Part shown: piece after piece, positions 32,101 through 47,100 of the stretch
How the letters are laid out: each line of letters begins with the position of its first letter
How positions within the stretch are numbered: the stretch's first letter is position 1
Assembly: GCF_037392515.1 (NCBI RefSeq)
Contig: NC_090291.1
Span: 36,913,001-36,977,000 of the forward strand
Direction of reading: 5' to 3'
DNA: 64,000 bases
From: Haliotis asinina
Lineage: Eukaryota; Mollusca; Gastropoda; Lepetellida; Haliotidae
The notes under the pieces: generated by a model
What the model saw: only the letters and a program-made list of their open reading frames with translations
What the model was told of the DNA's origin: nothing
Database searches by the model: none
Position numbers and translations under genes: made by a program

Positions 32101-35100
32101 TTCACCCTTCACTCAGGTTTACAGATATGATTGTGACTCATCATATCAGCTACATATTATTAAATGAATGTGAGCTGCAGTTTGAATGTTTCTTTGACAG
32201 GCATGACATTACGAAAGGCTCTGAAGACAGCTGTCCTGAATATAATAGAGAGTGTCAGAACTCTGGCTCAGAACATCGCTGACTTTGATCTTGGGTAGGT
32301 AAACAGGCTTGAAAAATGGTTCAACCATGAGTGTAAAACAATACTTAATGTTTTTTAGTCAAGCAGAGGATTCAAATTGCAGTAACTACGATATCTGCCG
32401 ACAGATCTGGACGCATAATCGGGTGAACCAGATTTGAACATATTGTTTACTTTTTTTCGTCATATGGACATAACTCTTCACTGCAAATTGTGGCAACTGG
32501 AAAGTGGTATGTGATCACCAGAGACCATATAATAACACATTGGGAGTGAGTGACTGAGTTTAATTTTACGCTGCACTCAGCTGTATTCCAGCTATATGGC
32601 AGTAGTCTGTAAATGATGGAGTTTGGACCTGACAATCCATTGATCAACAACATGAGCATCCATCTACACAATTAAGATACGACTGACATGTGTAAGCGAG
32701 CCTGCTGCACATTTCAGTGCCATGAAAATGTTATAATACTTGTTAGTGAGATATATAAATGTTATTCATTCTCAAACTAATGCCTTGCCTTTGGACTTTT
32801 CTGTGCAATATTCTGTGTGTCGAGCACTGAGCACAGTTAAAAAATCAGATGAAGATATGCAACGTCAATCCTTGGATGGTTGACCGTCTTTTGCAGGTTG
32901 ACTCCTGAGGGTATCTAGGACTTCAATTCATCCCATACAACAAAGCACATGTGACACATTGTGCCTCTGTTCATCTAGCAGAAAATGAGTACCTGATGGA
33001 ATAAGTCGTGTGACTATTTACCTTCCAGCATGGGTTATCAGGGTTAATGATAATTCAGATTGTAGCGCTTTTAGTGTGCCCCTCTGTGGTGTGGAATTCA
33101 GTGGATTACAAATGTCCTTATTATATTTATTATTTATTATTTATTATTATTGTTGTTGTTGACAGGTCCCCTGAGCAGCTGCGAGCTACAGGCATTGTGT
33201 GGCATGGGGCAGACATTCTGTCAACCTTACCTAAAGGTGAGAGGGAGGATACTAATTGTAACATGCAGTCTTCATTTGTGAATCATAGCAAAATGAACAG
33301 TTGTGCACTACACCAAAAGTTTAGAACCACATAATGAAGGTGAGCTGCAGTTCCTGATGTTGTCTTCGAGATATTTGGGTTTTAAATCCTATTGAAAACC
33401 CTGCTTAAGATTATTACTAGGGGTTGGCGATAAAACTGGTTAACTATATTGCAATTTGAAGTTCACAGTATGATTTATTGCGGTACACTTTCACGAAGCA
33501 GTTCACCCAATACGATTGGCAATTTCCTTGACCACAATCAGTAACTTTCATGATGATGTATTTCCTATATGTCATTATACATTAATAGTTTTGTGAATAT
33601 TTATTGGTCGTGCAATTGCATTTGCGTGACTTTTAAACCATGTAAATAAGAAATAATAGATTGGTACTGTCACTTGTTGATAAAAAAACCAAAATGGATG
33701 TTGCTGCAGATGTCTCACATTCCAAACTTTAGAGCGAAGTCTGTAATTTGGAAACATTTTCAATTGATTGCTTTTACAATCAAATTTGAGCCATGACAGT
33801 GGCCAGTGGCATTGTTTGAAAAGAAAGAAAACAGTAATTACATTCCCTTAAACCATGTGTTAAACTCTTATAATATACTGCAATACATGTTGCACTATGC
33901 CAACACAAATCACAATATATCACAGTGCGAAAATTTTGGCCATACCCAACCTGATCTTACAGTAATGTATTTATTATCTCCACAGATAACCAGAGAGCCT
34001 CACTCGCCATTGTTGAAGAGACTTCTGAGTTGGTGAGGGATGCATTACATGAACTGCAAGAGGTGAGACTGGGAGATATTGTTGGATGGCAGGGTTGGAA
34101 GATACAGCTCACCCAGTAGAGTGAGTGAGTGAGTGAGTGAGTGAGTGAGTGAGTGAGTGAGTGAGTGAGTGAGTGAGTGAGTGAGCGAGCGAGCGAGCGA
34201 GCGAGTGAGCGAGCGAACAAGCGAGTCATTACATGAACTGCAAAAGGTGAGACTGGGAGATATTGTTGGGTGACAGGGTTTGGGGATACAGCTCACCCAG
34301 TGGAGTGAGTGAGTTAGTGAGGGATAGCTTTACACTTTATCAACATTCATGCAATATGGTGGAAGCCACATGATATGTACTGCACACATTGTTCCTTTGT
34401 CTGAATGAGCAGTGATTTAACCTCTAGTCTGACTCAGCTTTGTGGAGATGTGATATATCATAAGACTTGAAACTTGATCTACAAATATGATTGACTGGCC
34501 ACAGTGGCTGAATACCAACCTCTGGCATCAATGATGGAATATGATGACACTGTTCACAGTGTTCTGTAGAGTCTCTTCCGTGTGCAGTCAGTGTATATAC
34601 TGTTATGATCCTTGGTCAGTAATGTGCAAGTTAGTTTCCCTAAAGTGATTGACAGTTAGAATGTGCCGCAATTGGGACAATATTCACACATCCTCTTTCC
34701 ATGTCATGATATACGTTATTGATACTTCCTCACTCAGTGACTAACGGGATCGGGCGGGTAGAGTTGCGTGTCACATGACACATCATCTTGTCCAAACTGT
34801 GTTAATGGTCATGCTGTTGATTGCTGGATTGTCTGGTCTAGAATTGAATATTTAGACTAGGCCACCATAAAGCTGGAATATAGCAGAGTTTGTGTTAAGC
34901 AACAAACACAACAAAACTCACTCACCAATTTACGAGCATAGATTGGAAAAGGAAAGGAATGTTCTATTAGTTCTGTAAGATCTCTCCAGCTTGATGTTAT
35001 ATTTCTCATAGCCATTTGTATATTCTCCACCTTTTGAAATCATCAGATGTGTACATGCACATAATCCATGAAGTTAAGCGCACTGCAATGCATATTGGTC

Positions 35101-38100
35101 TTATGAGAATGCTGAACAGTCTTCGTGGTTGATATCTATCTTTATGTCACTTCTGCCACCTCTATGAGTGAGTGAGTTTAGTTGTACACTGCTTTTAGCA
35201 ACATTCCAGCAATATCATGGTTGGAGATGCCAGAAAAGGGTTTCGCACATTGTACCCACATGGGGAAATGAACCCAAGTCTTCAGCATGACGAGCAAACA
35301 CTTTAACCAGTAGGCTACCTGTTATTCTTGAGAACTCAGTCTTATTATTCTTCAGCTCAGTTTTATTCCTTCTGTAGGCTCTGGAGAGTGAAGGCCAGAC
35401 AGATGACCTCGACGAACTGCTGATTGCTGATGGGTTTGTGATGTCTAATGAAGATACATGGACAGACTCGGATAAGGAGGTCCTGGCTGCAAGCATGGGT
35501 CTCATCAAGACCGTCAAGTCCCTGCTGAAGAAGTCAAAGGAATCAGTGAAGCAGAATGCGGTGTGTGACACAGAGGCGAACATCGCTCAGCTGGATGACC
35601 TAGTGGACCACTTGGGCAACCTTAGTCCTGCTGTCGACAACCTCGCCGCCAGCCTCTACCCTCCCATGGTTTATGCCAACATCATGAAGCATGTAAGCAG
35701 ACCTCTTCATATGTAATATTCTCCATGGGGATTGTTAATGGGAATAGGTGACATATTTTGGTCGGGAGAGGGGATTAAATGGACCAGGAATATTCTCCCT
35801 GGAGAATGTGAATAAGAATAGGTGACATATTTTGGTCGGGAGAGGGGACTAAATGGACCAGGAATATTCTCCATGGAGAATGTGAATAAGAATAGGTGAC
35901 ATATTTTGGTTGGGAGAGGGGATTAAATGGATCAGGAATATTCTCCATGGAGAATGTGAATAAGAATAGGTGACATATTTTGGTCGGGAGAGGGGATTAA
36001 ATGGATCAGGAATATTCTCCATGGAGAATGTGAATAAGAATAGGTGACATATTTTGGTCGGGAGAGGGGACTAAATGGACCAGGAATATTCTCCATGGAG
36101 AATGTGAATAAGAATAGGTGACATATTTTGGTTGGGAGAGGGGATTAAATGGATCAGGAATATTCTCCATGGAGAATGTGAATAAGAATAGGTGACATAT
36201 TTTGGTTGGGAGAGGGGATTAAATGGACCAGGAATATTCTCCCTGGAGAATGTGAATAAGAATAGGTGACATATTTTGGTCGGGAGAGGGGACTAAATGG
36301 ATTAGGAATATTCTCCATGGGGATTGTTAATGGGAATAGGTGACATATTTTGGTCGGGAGAGGGGATTAAATGGATCAGGAATATTCTCCATGGAGAATG
36401 TGAATAAGAATAGGTGACATATTTTGGTCGGGAGAGGGGACTAAATGGACCAGGAATATTCTCCATGGAGAATGTGAATAAGAATAGGTGACATATTTTG
36501 GTTGGGAGAGGGGATTAAATGGATCAGGAATATTCTCCATGGAGAATGTGAATAAGAATAGGTGACATATTTTGGTTGGGAGAGGGGATTAAATGGACCA
36601 GGAATATTCTCCCTGGAGAATGTGAATAAGAATAGGTGACATATTTTGGTTGGGAGAGGGGACTAAATGGACCAGGAATATTCTCCCTGGAGAATGTGAA
36701 TAAGAATAGGTGACATATTTTGGTCGGGAGAGGGGACTAAATGGACCAGGAATATTCTCCCTGGAGAATGTGCATAAGAATAGGTGACATATTTTGGTTG
36801 GGAGAGGGGACTAAATGGACCAGGAATATTCTCCCTGGAGAATGTGAATAAGAATAGGTGACATATTTTGGTCGGGAGAGGGGACTAAATGGACCAGGAA
36901 TATTCTCCATGAAGAATGTGCATAAGAATAGGTGACATATTTTGGTCGGGAGAGGGGACTAAATGGATTAGGAATATTCTCCATGGGGATTGTTAATGGG
37001 AATAGGTGACATATTTTGGTCGGGAGAGGGGATTAAATGGATCAGGAATATTCTCCATGGAGAATGTGCATAAGAATAGGTGACATATCTTGGTCGGGAG
37101 AGGGGACTAAATGGACCAGGAATATTCTCCCTGGAGAATGTGCATAAGAATAGGTGACATATTTTGGTCGGGAGAGGGGACTAAATGGACCAGGAATATT
37201 CTCCCTGGAGAATGTGCATAAGAATAGGTGACATATTTTGGTCGGGAGAGGGGATTAAATGGATCAGGAATATTCTCCCTGGAGAATGTGCATAAGAATA
37301 GGTGACATATTTTGCTCGGGAGAGGGGACTAAATGGATTAGGAATATTCTCCATGGAGAATGTGCATAAGAATAGATGACATATTTTGGTCGGGAGAGGG
37401 GATTAAATGGATCAGGAATATTCTCCATGGAGAATGTGCATAAGAATAGGTGACATATTTTGGTCAGGAGAGGGGACTGAATGGATTAGGAATATTCTCC
37501 ATGGAGAATGTGCATAAGAATAGGTGACATATTGTTGTTGGGAGAGGGGACTAAATGGACCAGGAATATTCTCCCTGGAGAATGTGCATAAGAATAGGTG
37601 ACATATTTTGGTCGGGAGAGGGGACTGAATGGATTAGGAATATTCTCCATGGAGAATGTGCATAAGAATAGGTGACATATTTTGGTCGGGAGAGGGGATT
37701 AAATGGACCAGGAGTTTTCTCCCTGGAGAATGTGCATAAGAATAGGTGACATATTTTGGTCGGGAGAGGGGACTGAATGGATTAGGAAAATTCTCCATGG
37801 GGATTGTTAATGGGAATAGGTGACATATTTTGGTCGGGAGAGGGGATTAAATGGATCAGGAATATTCTCCCTGGAGAATGTGCATAAGAATAGGTGACAT
37901 ATTTTGGTCGGGAGAGGGGACTAAATGGATTAGGAATATTCTCCATGGAGAATGTGCATAAGAATAGATGACATATTTTGGTCGGGAGAGGGGATTAAAT
38001 GGATCAGGAATATTCTCCATGGAGAATGTGCATAAGAATAGGTGACATATTTTGGTCGGGAGAGGGGATTAAATGGACCAGGAATATTCTCTATGGAGAA

Positions 38101-41100
38101 TGTGCATAAGAATAGGTGACATATTTTGGTCGGGAGAGGGGACTAAATGGATTAGGAATATTCTCCATGGAGAATGTGCATAAGAATAGGTGACATATTT
38201 TGGTCGGGAGAGGGGACTGAATGGATTAGGAATATTCTCCCTGGAGAATGTGCATAAGAATAGGTGACATATTTTGGTCGGGAGAGGGACTAAATGGACC
38301 AGGAATATTCTCCCTGGAGAATGTGCATAAGAATAGGTGACATATTTTGGTCGGGAGAGGGGACTAAATTGATTAGGAATATTCTCCATGGGGATTGTTA
38401 ATGGGAATAGGTGACATATTTTGGTTGGGAGAGGGGATTAAATGGACCAGGAATATTCTCCCTGGAGAATGTGCATAAGAATAGGTGACATATTTTGGTG
38501 GGGAGAGGGGACTAAATGGATTAGGAATATTCTCCATGGAGAATGTGCATAAGAATAGGTGACATATTTTGGTCGGGAGAGGGGACTGAATGGATTAGGA
38601 ATATTCTCCATGGAGAATGTGCATAAGAATAGGTGACATATTTTGGTCGGGAGAGGGGACTAAATGGATTAGGAATATTCTCCATGGAGAATGTGCATAA
38701 GAATAGGTGACATATTTTGGTCGGGAGAGGGGAATGAATGGATTAGGAATATTCTCCATGGAGAATGTGCACAAGAATAGGTGACATATTTTGGTCGGGA
38801 AAGGGGATTAAATGGACCAGGAATTTTCTCCATGGAGAATGTGCATAAGAATAGGTGACATATTTTGGTCGGGAGAGGGGACTAAATGGATTAGGAATAT
38901 TCTCCATGGGGATTGTTAATGGGAATAGGTGACATATTTTGGTCGGGAGAGGGGATTAAATGGATCAGGAATATTCTCCATGGAGAATGTGCATAAGAAT
39001 AGGTGACATATTTTGGTCAGGAGAGGGGACTGAATGGATTAGGAATATTCTCCATGGAGAATGTGCATAAGAATAGGTGACATATTGTGGTTGGGAGAGG
39101 GGACTAAATGGACCAGGAATATTCTCCCTGGAGAATGTGCATAAGAATAGGTGACATATTTTGGTCGGGAGAGGGGACTGAATGGATTAGGAATATTCTC
39201 CATGGAGAATGTGCATAAGAATAGGTGACATATTTTGGTCGGGAGAGGGGATTAAATGGACCAGGAGTTTTCTCCCTGGAGAATGTGCATAAGAATAGGT
39301 GACATATTTTGGTCGGGAGAGGGGACTGAATGGATTAGGAATATTCTCCATGGGGATTGTTAATGGGAATAGGTGACATATTTTGGTCGGGAGAGGGGAT
39401 TAAATGGATCAGGAATATTCTCCATGGAGAATGTGCTTAAGAATAGGTGACATATTTTGGTCGGGAGAGGGGACTGAATGGATTAGGAATATTCTCCATG
39501 GGGATTGTGGGTAAGATTAGGTGACATATTTTGGTCGGGAGAGGGGATTAAATGGATCAGGAATATTCTCCCTGGAGAATGTGCATAAGAATAGGTGACA
39601 TATTTTGGTCGGGAGAGGGGACTGAATGGATTAGGAATATTCTCCATGGGGATTGTTAATGGGAATAGGTGACATATTTTGGTCGGGAGAGGGGATTAAA
39701 TGGATCAGGAATATTCTCCATGGAGAATGTGCTTAAGAATAGGTGACATATTTTGGTCGGGAGAGGGGACTAAATGGACCAGGAATATTCTCCCTGGAGA
39801 ATGTGAATAAGAATAGGTGACATATTTTGGTCGGGAGAGGGGACTAAATGGACCAGGAATATTCTCCATGAAGAATGTGCATGAGAATAGGTGACATATT
39901 TTGGTCGGGAGAGGGGATTGAATGGATTAGGAATATTCTCCATGGGGATTGTGGGTAAGAATAGGGGACATATTTTGGTCGGGAGAGGGGATTAAATGGA
40001 TCAGGAATATTCTCCATGGAGAATGTGCATAAGAATAGGTGACATATTTTGGTCGGGAGAGGGGACTAAATGGACCAGGAATATTCTCCATGGAGAATGT
40101 GCATAAGAATAGGTGACATATTTTGGTCGGGAGAGGGGACTAAATGGATTAGGAATATTCTCCATGGAGAATGTGCATAAGAATAGGTGACATATTTTGG
40201 TCGGGAGAGGGGACTGAATGGATTAGGAATATTCTCCATGGAGAATGTGCATAAGAATAGGTGACATATTTTGGTCGGGAGAGGGACTAAATGGACCAGG
40301 AATATTCTCCCTGGAGAATGTGCATAAGAATAGGTGACATATTTTGGTCGAGAGAGGGGACTAAATTGATTAGGAATATTCTCCATGGGGATTGTTGATG
40401 GGAATAGGTGACATATTTTGGTCGGGAGAGGGGATTAAATGGATCAGGAATATTCTCCCTGGAGAATGTGCATAAGAATAGGTGACATATTTTGGTGGGG
40501 AGAGGGGACTAAATGGATTAGGAATATTCTCCATGGAGAATGTGCATAAGAATAGGTGACATATTTTGGTCGGGAGAGGGGACTGAATGGATTAGGAATA
40601 TTCTCCATGGAGAATGTGCATAAGAATAGGTGACATATTTTGGTCGGGAGAGGGGACTAAATGGATTAGGAATATTCTCCATGGAGAATGTGCATAAGAA
40701 TAGGTGACATATTTTGGTCGGGAGAGGGGACTGAATGGATTAGGAATATTCTCCATGGAGAATGTGCATAAGAATAGGTGACATATTTTGGTCGGGAAAG
40801 GGGACTAAATGGATTAGGAATATTCTCCATGGGGATTGTTAATGGGAATAGGTGACATATTTTGGTCGGGAGAGGGGATTAAATGGATCAGGAATATTCT
40901 CCATGGAGAATGTGCTTAAGAATAGGTGACATATTTTGGTCGGGAGAGGGGACTAAATGGACCAGGAATATTCTCCCTGGAGAATGTGAATAAGAATAGG
41001 TGACATATTTTGGTCGGGAGAGGGGACTAAATGGACCAGGAATATTCTCCATGAAGAATGTGCATGAGAATAGGTGACATATTTTGGTCGGGAGAGGGGA

Positions 41101-44100
41101 TTGAATGGATTAGGAATATTCTCCATGGGGATTGTGGGTAAGAATAGGGGACATATTTTGGTCGGGAGAGGGGATTAAATGGATCAGGAATATTCTCCAT
41201 GGAGAATGTGCATAAGAATAGGTGACATATTTTGGTCGGGAGAGGGGACTAAATGGACCAGGAATATTCTCCATGGAGAATGTGCATAAGAATAGGTGAC
41301 ATATTTTGGTCGGGAGAGGGGACTAAATGGATTAGGAATATTCTCCATGGAGAATGTGCATAAGAATAGGTGACATATTTTGGTCGGGAGAGGGGACTGA
41401 ATGGATTAGGAATATTCTCCATGGAGAATGTGCATAAGAATAGGTGACATATTTTGGTCGGGAGAGGGGACTGAATGGATTAGGAATATTCTCCATGGAG
41501 AATGTGCATAAGAATAGGTGACATATTTTGGTCGGGAGAGGGGATTAAATGGACCAGGAGTTTTCTCCCTGGAGAATGTGCATAAGAATAGGTGACATAT
41601 TTTGGTCGGGAGAGGGGACTGAATGGATTAGGAATTTTCTCCATGGGGATTGTTAATGGGAATAGGTGACATATTTTGGTCGGGAGAGGGGATTAAATGG
41701 ATCAGGAATATTCTCCATGGAGAATGTGCTTAAGAATAGGTGACATATTTTGGTCGGGAGAGGGGACTGAATGGATTAGGAATATTCTCCATGGGGATTG
41801 TGGGTAAGATTAGGTGACATATTTTGGTCGGGAGAGGGGATTAAATGGATCAGGAATATTCTCCCTGGAGAATGTGCATAAGAATAGGTGACATATTTTG
41901 GTCGGGAGAGGGGACTGAATGGATTAGGAATATTCTCCATGGGGATTGTTAATGGGAATAGGTGACATATTTTGGTCGGGAGAGGGGATTAAATGGATCA
42001 GGAATATTCTCCATGGGGATTGTGGGTAAGAATAGGGGACATATTTTGGTCGGGAGAGGGGATTAAATGGATCAGGAATATTCTCCATGGAGAATGTGCA
42101 TAAGAATAGGTGACATATTTTGGTCGGGAGAGGGGACTAAATGGACCAGGAATATTCTCCATGGAGAATGTGCATAAGAATAGGTGACATATTTTGGTCG
42201 GGAGAGGGGACTGAATGGATTAGGAATATTCTCCATGGGGATTGTTAATGGGAATAGGTGACATATTTTGGTCGGGAGAGGGGATTAAATGGATCAGGAA
42301 TATTCTCCATGGAGAATGTGCTTAAGAATAGGTGACATATTTTGGTCGGGAGAGGGGACTAAATGGACCAGGAATATTCTCCCTGGAGAATGTGAATAAG
42401 AATAGGTGACATATTTTGGTCGGGAGAGGGGACTAAATGGACCAGGAATATTCTCCATGAAGAATGTGCATGAGAATAGGTGACATATTTTGGTCGGGAG
42501 AGGGGATTGAATGGATTAGGAATATTCTCCATGGGGATTGTGGGTAAGAATAGGGGACATATTTTGGTCGGGAGAGGGGATTAAATGGATCAGGAATATT
42601 CTCCATGGAGAATGTGCATAAGAATAGGTGACATATTTTGGTCGGGAGAGGGGACTAAATGGACCAGGAATATTCTCCATGGAGAATGTGCATAAGAATA
42701 GGTGACATATTTTGGTCGGGAGAGGGGACTAAATGGATTAGGAATATTCTCCATGGAGAATGTGCATAAGAATAGGTGACATATTTTGGTCGGGAGAGGG
42801 GACTGAATGGATTAGGAATATTCTCCATGGAGAATGTGCATAAGAATAGGTGACATATTTTGGTCGGGAGAGGGACTAAATGGACCAGGAATATTCTCCC
42901 TGGAGAATGTGCATAAGAATAGGTGACATATTTTGGTCGAGAGAGGGGACTAAATTGATTAGGAATATTCTCCATGGGGATTGTTGATGGGAATAGGTGA
43001 CATATTTTGGTCGGGAGAGGGGATTAAATGGATCAGGAATATTCTCCCTGGAGAATGTGCATAAGAATAGGTGACATATTTTGGTGGGGAGAGGGGACTA
43101 AATGGATTAGGAATATTCTCCATGGAGAATGTGCATAAGAATAGGTGACATATTTTGGTCGGGAGAGGGGACTGAATGGATTAGGAATATTCTCCATGGA
43201 GAATGTGCATAAGAATAGGTGACATATTTTGGTCGGGAGAGGGGACTAAATGGATTAGGAATATTCTCCATGGAGAATGTGCATAAGAATAGGTGACATA
43301 TTTTGGTCGGGAGAGGGGACTGAATGGATTAGGAATATTCTCCCTGGAGAATGTGCATAAGAATAGGTGACATATTTTGGTCGGGAAAGGGGACTAAATG
43401 GATTAGGAATATTCTCCATGGGGATTGTTAATGGGAATAGGTGACATATTTTGGTCGGGAGAGGGGATTAAATGGATCAGGAATATTCTCCATGGAGAAT
43501 GTGCTTAAGAATAGGTGACATATTTTGGTCGGGAGAGGGGACTAAATGGACCAGGAATATTCTCCCTGGAGAATGTGAATAAGAATAGGTGACATATTTT
43601 GGTCGGGAGAGGGGACTAAATGGACCAGGAATATTCTCCATGAAGAATGTGCATGAGAATAGGTGACATATTTTGGTCGGGAGAGGGGATTGAATGGATT
43701 AGGAATATTCTCCATGGGGATTGTGGGTAAGAATAGGGGACATATTTTGGTCGGGAGAGGGGATTAAATGGATCAGGAATATTCTCCATGGAGAATGTGC
43801 ATAAGAATAGGTGACATATTTTGGTCGGGAGAGGGGACTAAATGGACCAGGAATATTCTCCATGGAGAATGTGCATAAGAATAGGTGACATATTTTGGTC
43901 GGGAGAGGGGACTAAATGGATTAGGAATATTCTCCATGGAGAATGTGCATAAGAATAGGTGACATATTTTGGTCGGGAGAGGGGACTGAATGGATTAGGA
44001 ATATTCTCCATGGAGAATGTGCATAAGAATAGGTGACATATTTTGGTCGGGAGAGGGACTAAATGGACCAGGAATATTCTCCCTGGAGAATGTGCATAAG

Positions 44101-47100
44101 AATAGGTGACATATTTTGGTCGAGAGAGGGGACTAAATTGATTAGGAATATTCTCCATGGGGATTGTTGATGGGAATAGGTGACATATTTTGGTCGGGAG
44201 AGGGGATTAAATGGATCAGGAATATTCTCCCTGGAGAATGTGCATAAGAATAGGTGACATATTTTGGTGGGGAGAGGGGACTAAATGGATTAGGAATATT
44301 CTCCATGGAGAATGTGCATAAGAATAGGTGACATATTTTGGTCGGGAGAGGGGACTGAATGGATTAGGAATATTCTCCATGGAGAATGTGCATAAGAATA
44401 GGTGACATATTTTGGTCGGGAGAGGGGACTAAATGGATTAGGAATATTCTCCATGGAGAATGTGCATAAGAATAGGTGACATATTTTGGTCGGGAGAGGG
44501 GACTGAATGGATTAGGAATATTCTCCATGGAGAATGTGCATAAGAATAGGTGACATATTTTGGTCGGGAGAGGGGACTAAATGGATTAGGAATATTCTCC
44601 ATGGAGAATGTGCATAAGAATAGGTGACATATTTTGGTCGGGAGAGGGGACTGAATGGATTAGGAATATTCTCCATGGAGAATGTGCATAAGAATAGGTG
44701 ACATATTTTGGTCGGGAAAGGGGACTAAATGGATTAGGAATATTCTCCATGGGGATTGTTAATGGGAATAGGTGACATATTTTGGTTGGGAGAGGGGATT
44801 AAATGGATCAGGAATATTCTCCATGGAGAATGTGCATAAGAATAGGTGACATATTTTGGTCGGGAGAGGGGACTGAATGGATTAGGAATATTCTCCATGG
44901 AGAATGTACATAAGAATAGGTGACATATTTTGGTCGGGAGAGGGGACTAAATGGATTAGGAATATTCTCCCTGGAGAATGTGCATAAGAATAGGTGACAT
45001 ATTTTGGTCGGGAGAGGGGACTGAATGGATTAGGAATATTCTCCATGGAGAATGTGCATAAGAATAGGTGACATATTTTGGTCGGGAGAGGGGACTAAAT
45101 GGATTAGGAATATTCTCCATGGGGATTGTTAATGGGAATAGGTGACATATTTTGGTCGGGAGAGGGGATTAAATGGATCAGGAATATTCTCCATGGAGAA
45201 TGTGCATAAGAATAGGTGACATATTTTGGTCAGGAGAGGGGACTGAATGGATTAGGAATATTCTCCATGGAGAATGTACATAAGAATAGGTGACATATTT
45301 TGGTCGGGAGAGGGGACTAAATGGATTAGGAATATTCTCCCTGGAGAATGTGCATAAGAATAGGTGACATATTTTGGTCGGGAGAGGGGACTGAATGGAT
45401 TAGGAATATTCTCCATGGAGAATGTGCATAAGAATAGGTGACATATTTTGGTCGGGAGAGGGGACTAAATGGATTAGGAATTTTCTCCATGGGGATTGTT
45501 AATGGGAATAGGTGACATATTTTGGTCGGGAGAGGGGATTAAATGGATCAGGAATATTCTCCATGGAGAATGTGCATAAGAATAGGTGACATATTTTGGT
45601 CAGGAGAGGGGACTGAATGGATTAGGAATATTCTCCATGGAGAATGTGCATAAGAATAGGTGACATATTGTGGTTGGGAGAGGGGACTAAATGGACCAGG
45701 AATATTCTCCCTGGAGAATGTGCATAAGAATAGGTGACATATTTTGGTCGGGAGAGGGGACTGAATGGATTAGGAATATTCTCCATGGAGAATGTGCATA
45801 AGAATAGGTGACATATTTTGGTCGGGAGAGGGGATTAAATGGACCAGGAGTTTTCTCCCTGGAGAATGTGCATAAGAATAGGTGACATATTTTGGTCGGG
45901 AGAGGGGACTGAATGGATTAGGAATATTCTCCATGGGGATTGTTAATGGGAATAGGTGACATATTTTGGTCGGGAGAGGGGATTAAATGGATCAGGAATA
46001 TTCTCCATGGAGAATGTGCATAAGAATAGGTGACATATTTTGGTCAGGAGAGGGGACTGAATGGATTAGGAATATTCTCCATGGAGAATGTGCATAAGAA
46101 TAGGTGACATATTTTGGTCGGGAGAGGGGACTAAATGGATTAGGAATATTCTCCCTGGAGAATGTGCATAAGAATAGGTGACATATTTTGGTCGGGAGAG
46201 GGGACTGAATGGATTAGGAATATTCTCCATGGAGAATGTGCATAAGAATAGGTGACATATTTTGGTCGGGAGAGGGGACTAAATGGATTAGGAATATTCT
46301 CCATGGGGATTGTTAATGGGAATAGGTGACATATTTTGGTCGGGAGAGGGGATTAAATGGATCAGGAATATTCTCCATGGAGAATGTGCATAAGAATAGG
46401 TGACATATTTTGGTCAGGAGAGGGGACTGAATGGATTAGGAATATTCTCCATGGAGAATGTACATAAGAATAGGTGACATATTTTGGTCGGGAGAGGGGA
46501 CTAAATGGATTAGGAATATTCTCCCTGGAGAATGTGCATAAGAATAGGTGACATATTTTGGTCGGGAGAGGGGACTGAATGGATTAGGAATATTCTCCAT
46601 GGAGAATGTGCATAAGAATAGGTGACATATTTTGGTCGGGAGAGGGGACTAAATGGATTAGGAATTTTCTCCATGGGGATTGTTAATGGGAATAGGTGAC
46701 ATATTTTGGTCGGGAGAGGGGATTAAATGGATCAGGAATATTCTCCATGGAGAATGTGCATAAGAATAGGTGACATATTTTGGTCAGGAGAGGGGACTGA
46801 ATGGATTAGGAATATTCTCCATGGAGAATGTGCATAAGAATAGGTGACATATTGTGGTTGGGAGAGGGGACTAAATGGACCAGGAATATTCTCCCTGGAG
46901 AATGTGCATAAGAATAGGTGACATATTTTGGTCGGGAGAGGGGACTGAATGGATTAGGAATATTCTCCATGGAGAATGTGCATAAGAATAGGTGACATAT
47001 TTTGGTCGGGAGAGGGGATTAAATGGACCAGGAGTTTTCTCCCTGGAGAATGTGCATAAGAATAGGTGACATATTTTGGTCGGGAGAGGGGACTGAATGG

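Noticed and set aside
33957-34296. Minus-strand frames rich in SLTH repeats.
   Set aside because: Translation of the GAGT microsatellite in CCNDBP1 intron 7.
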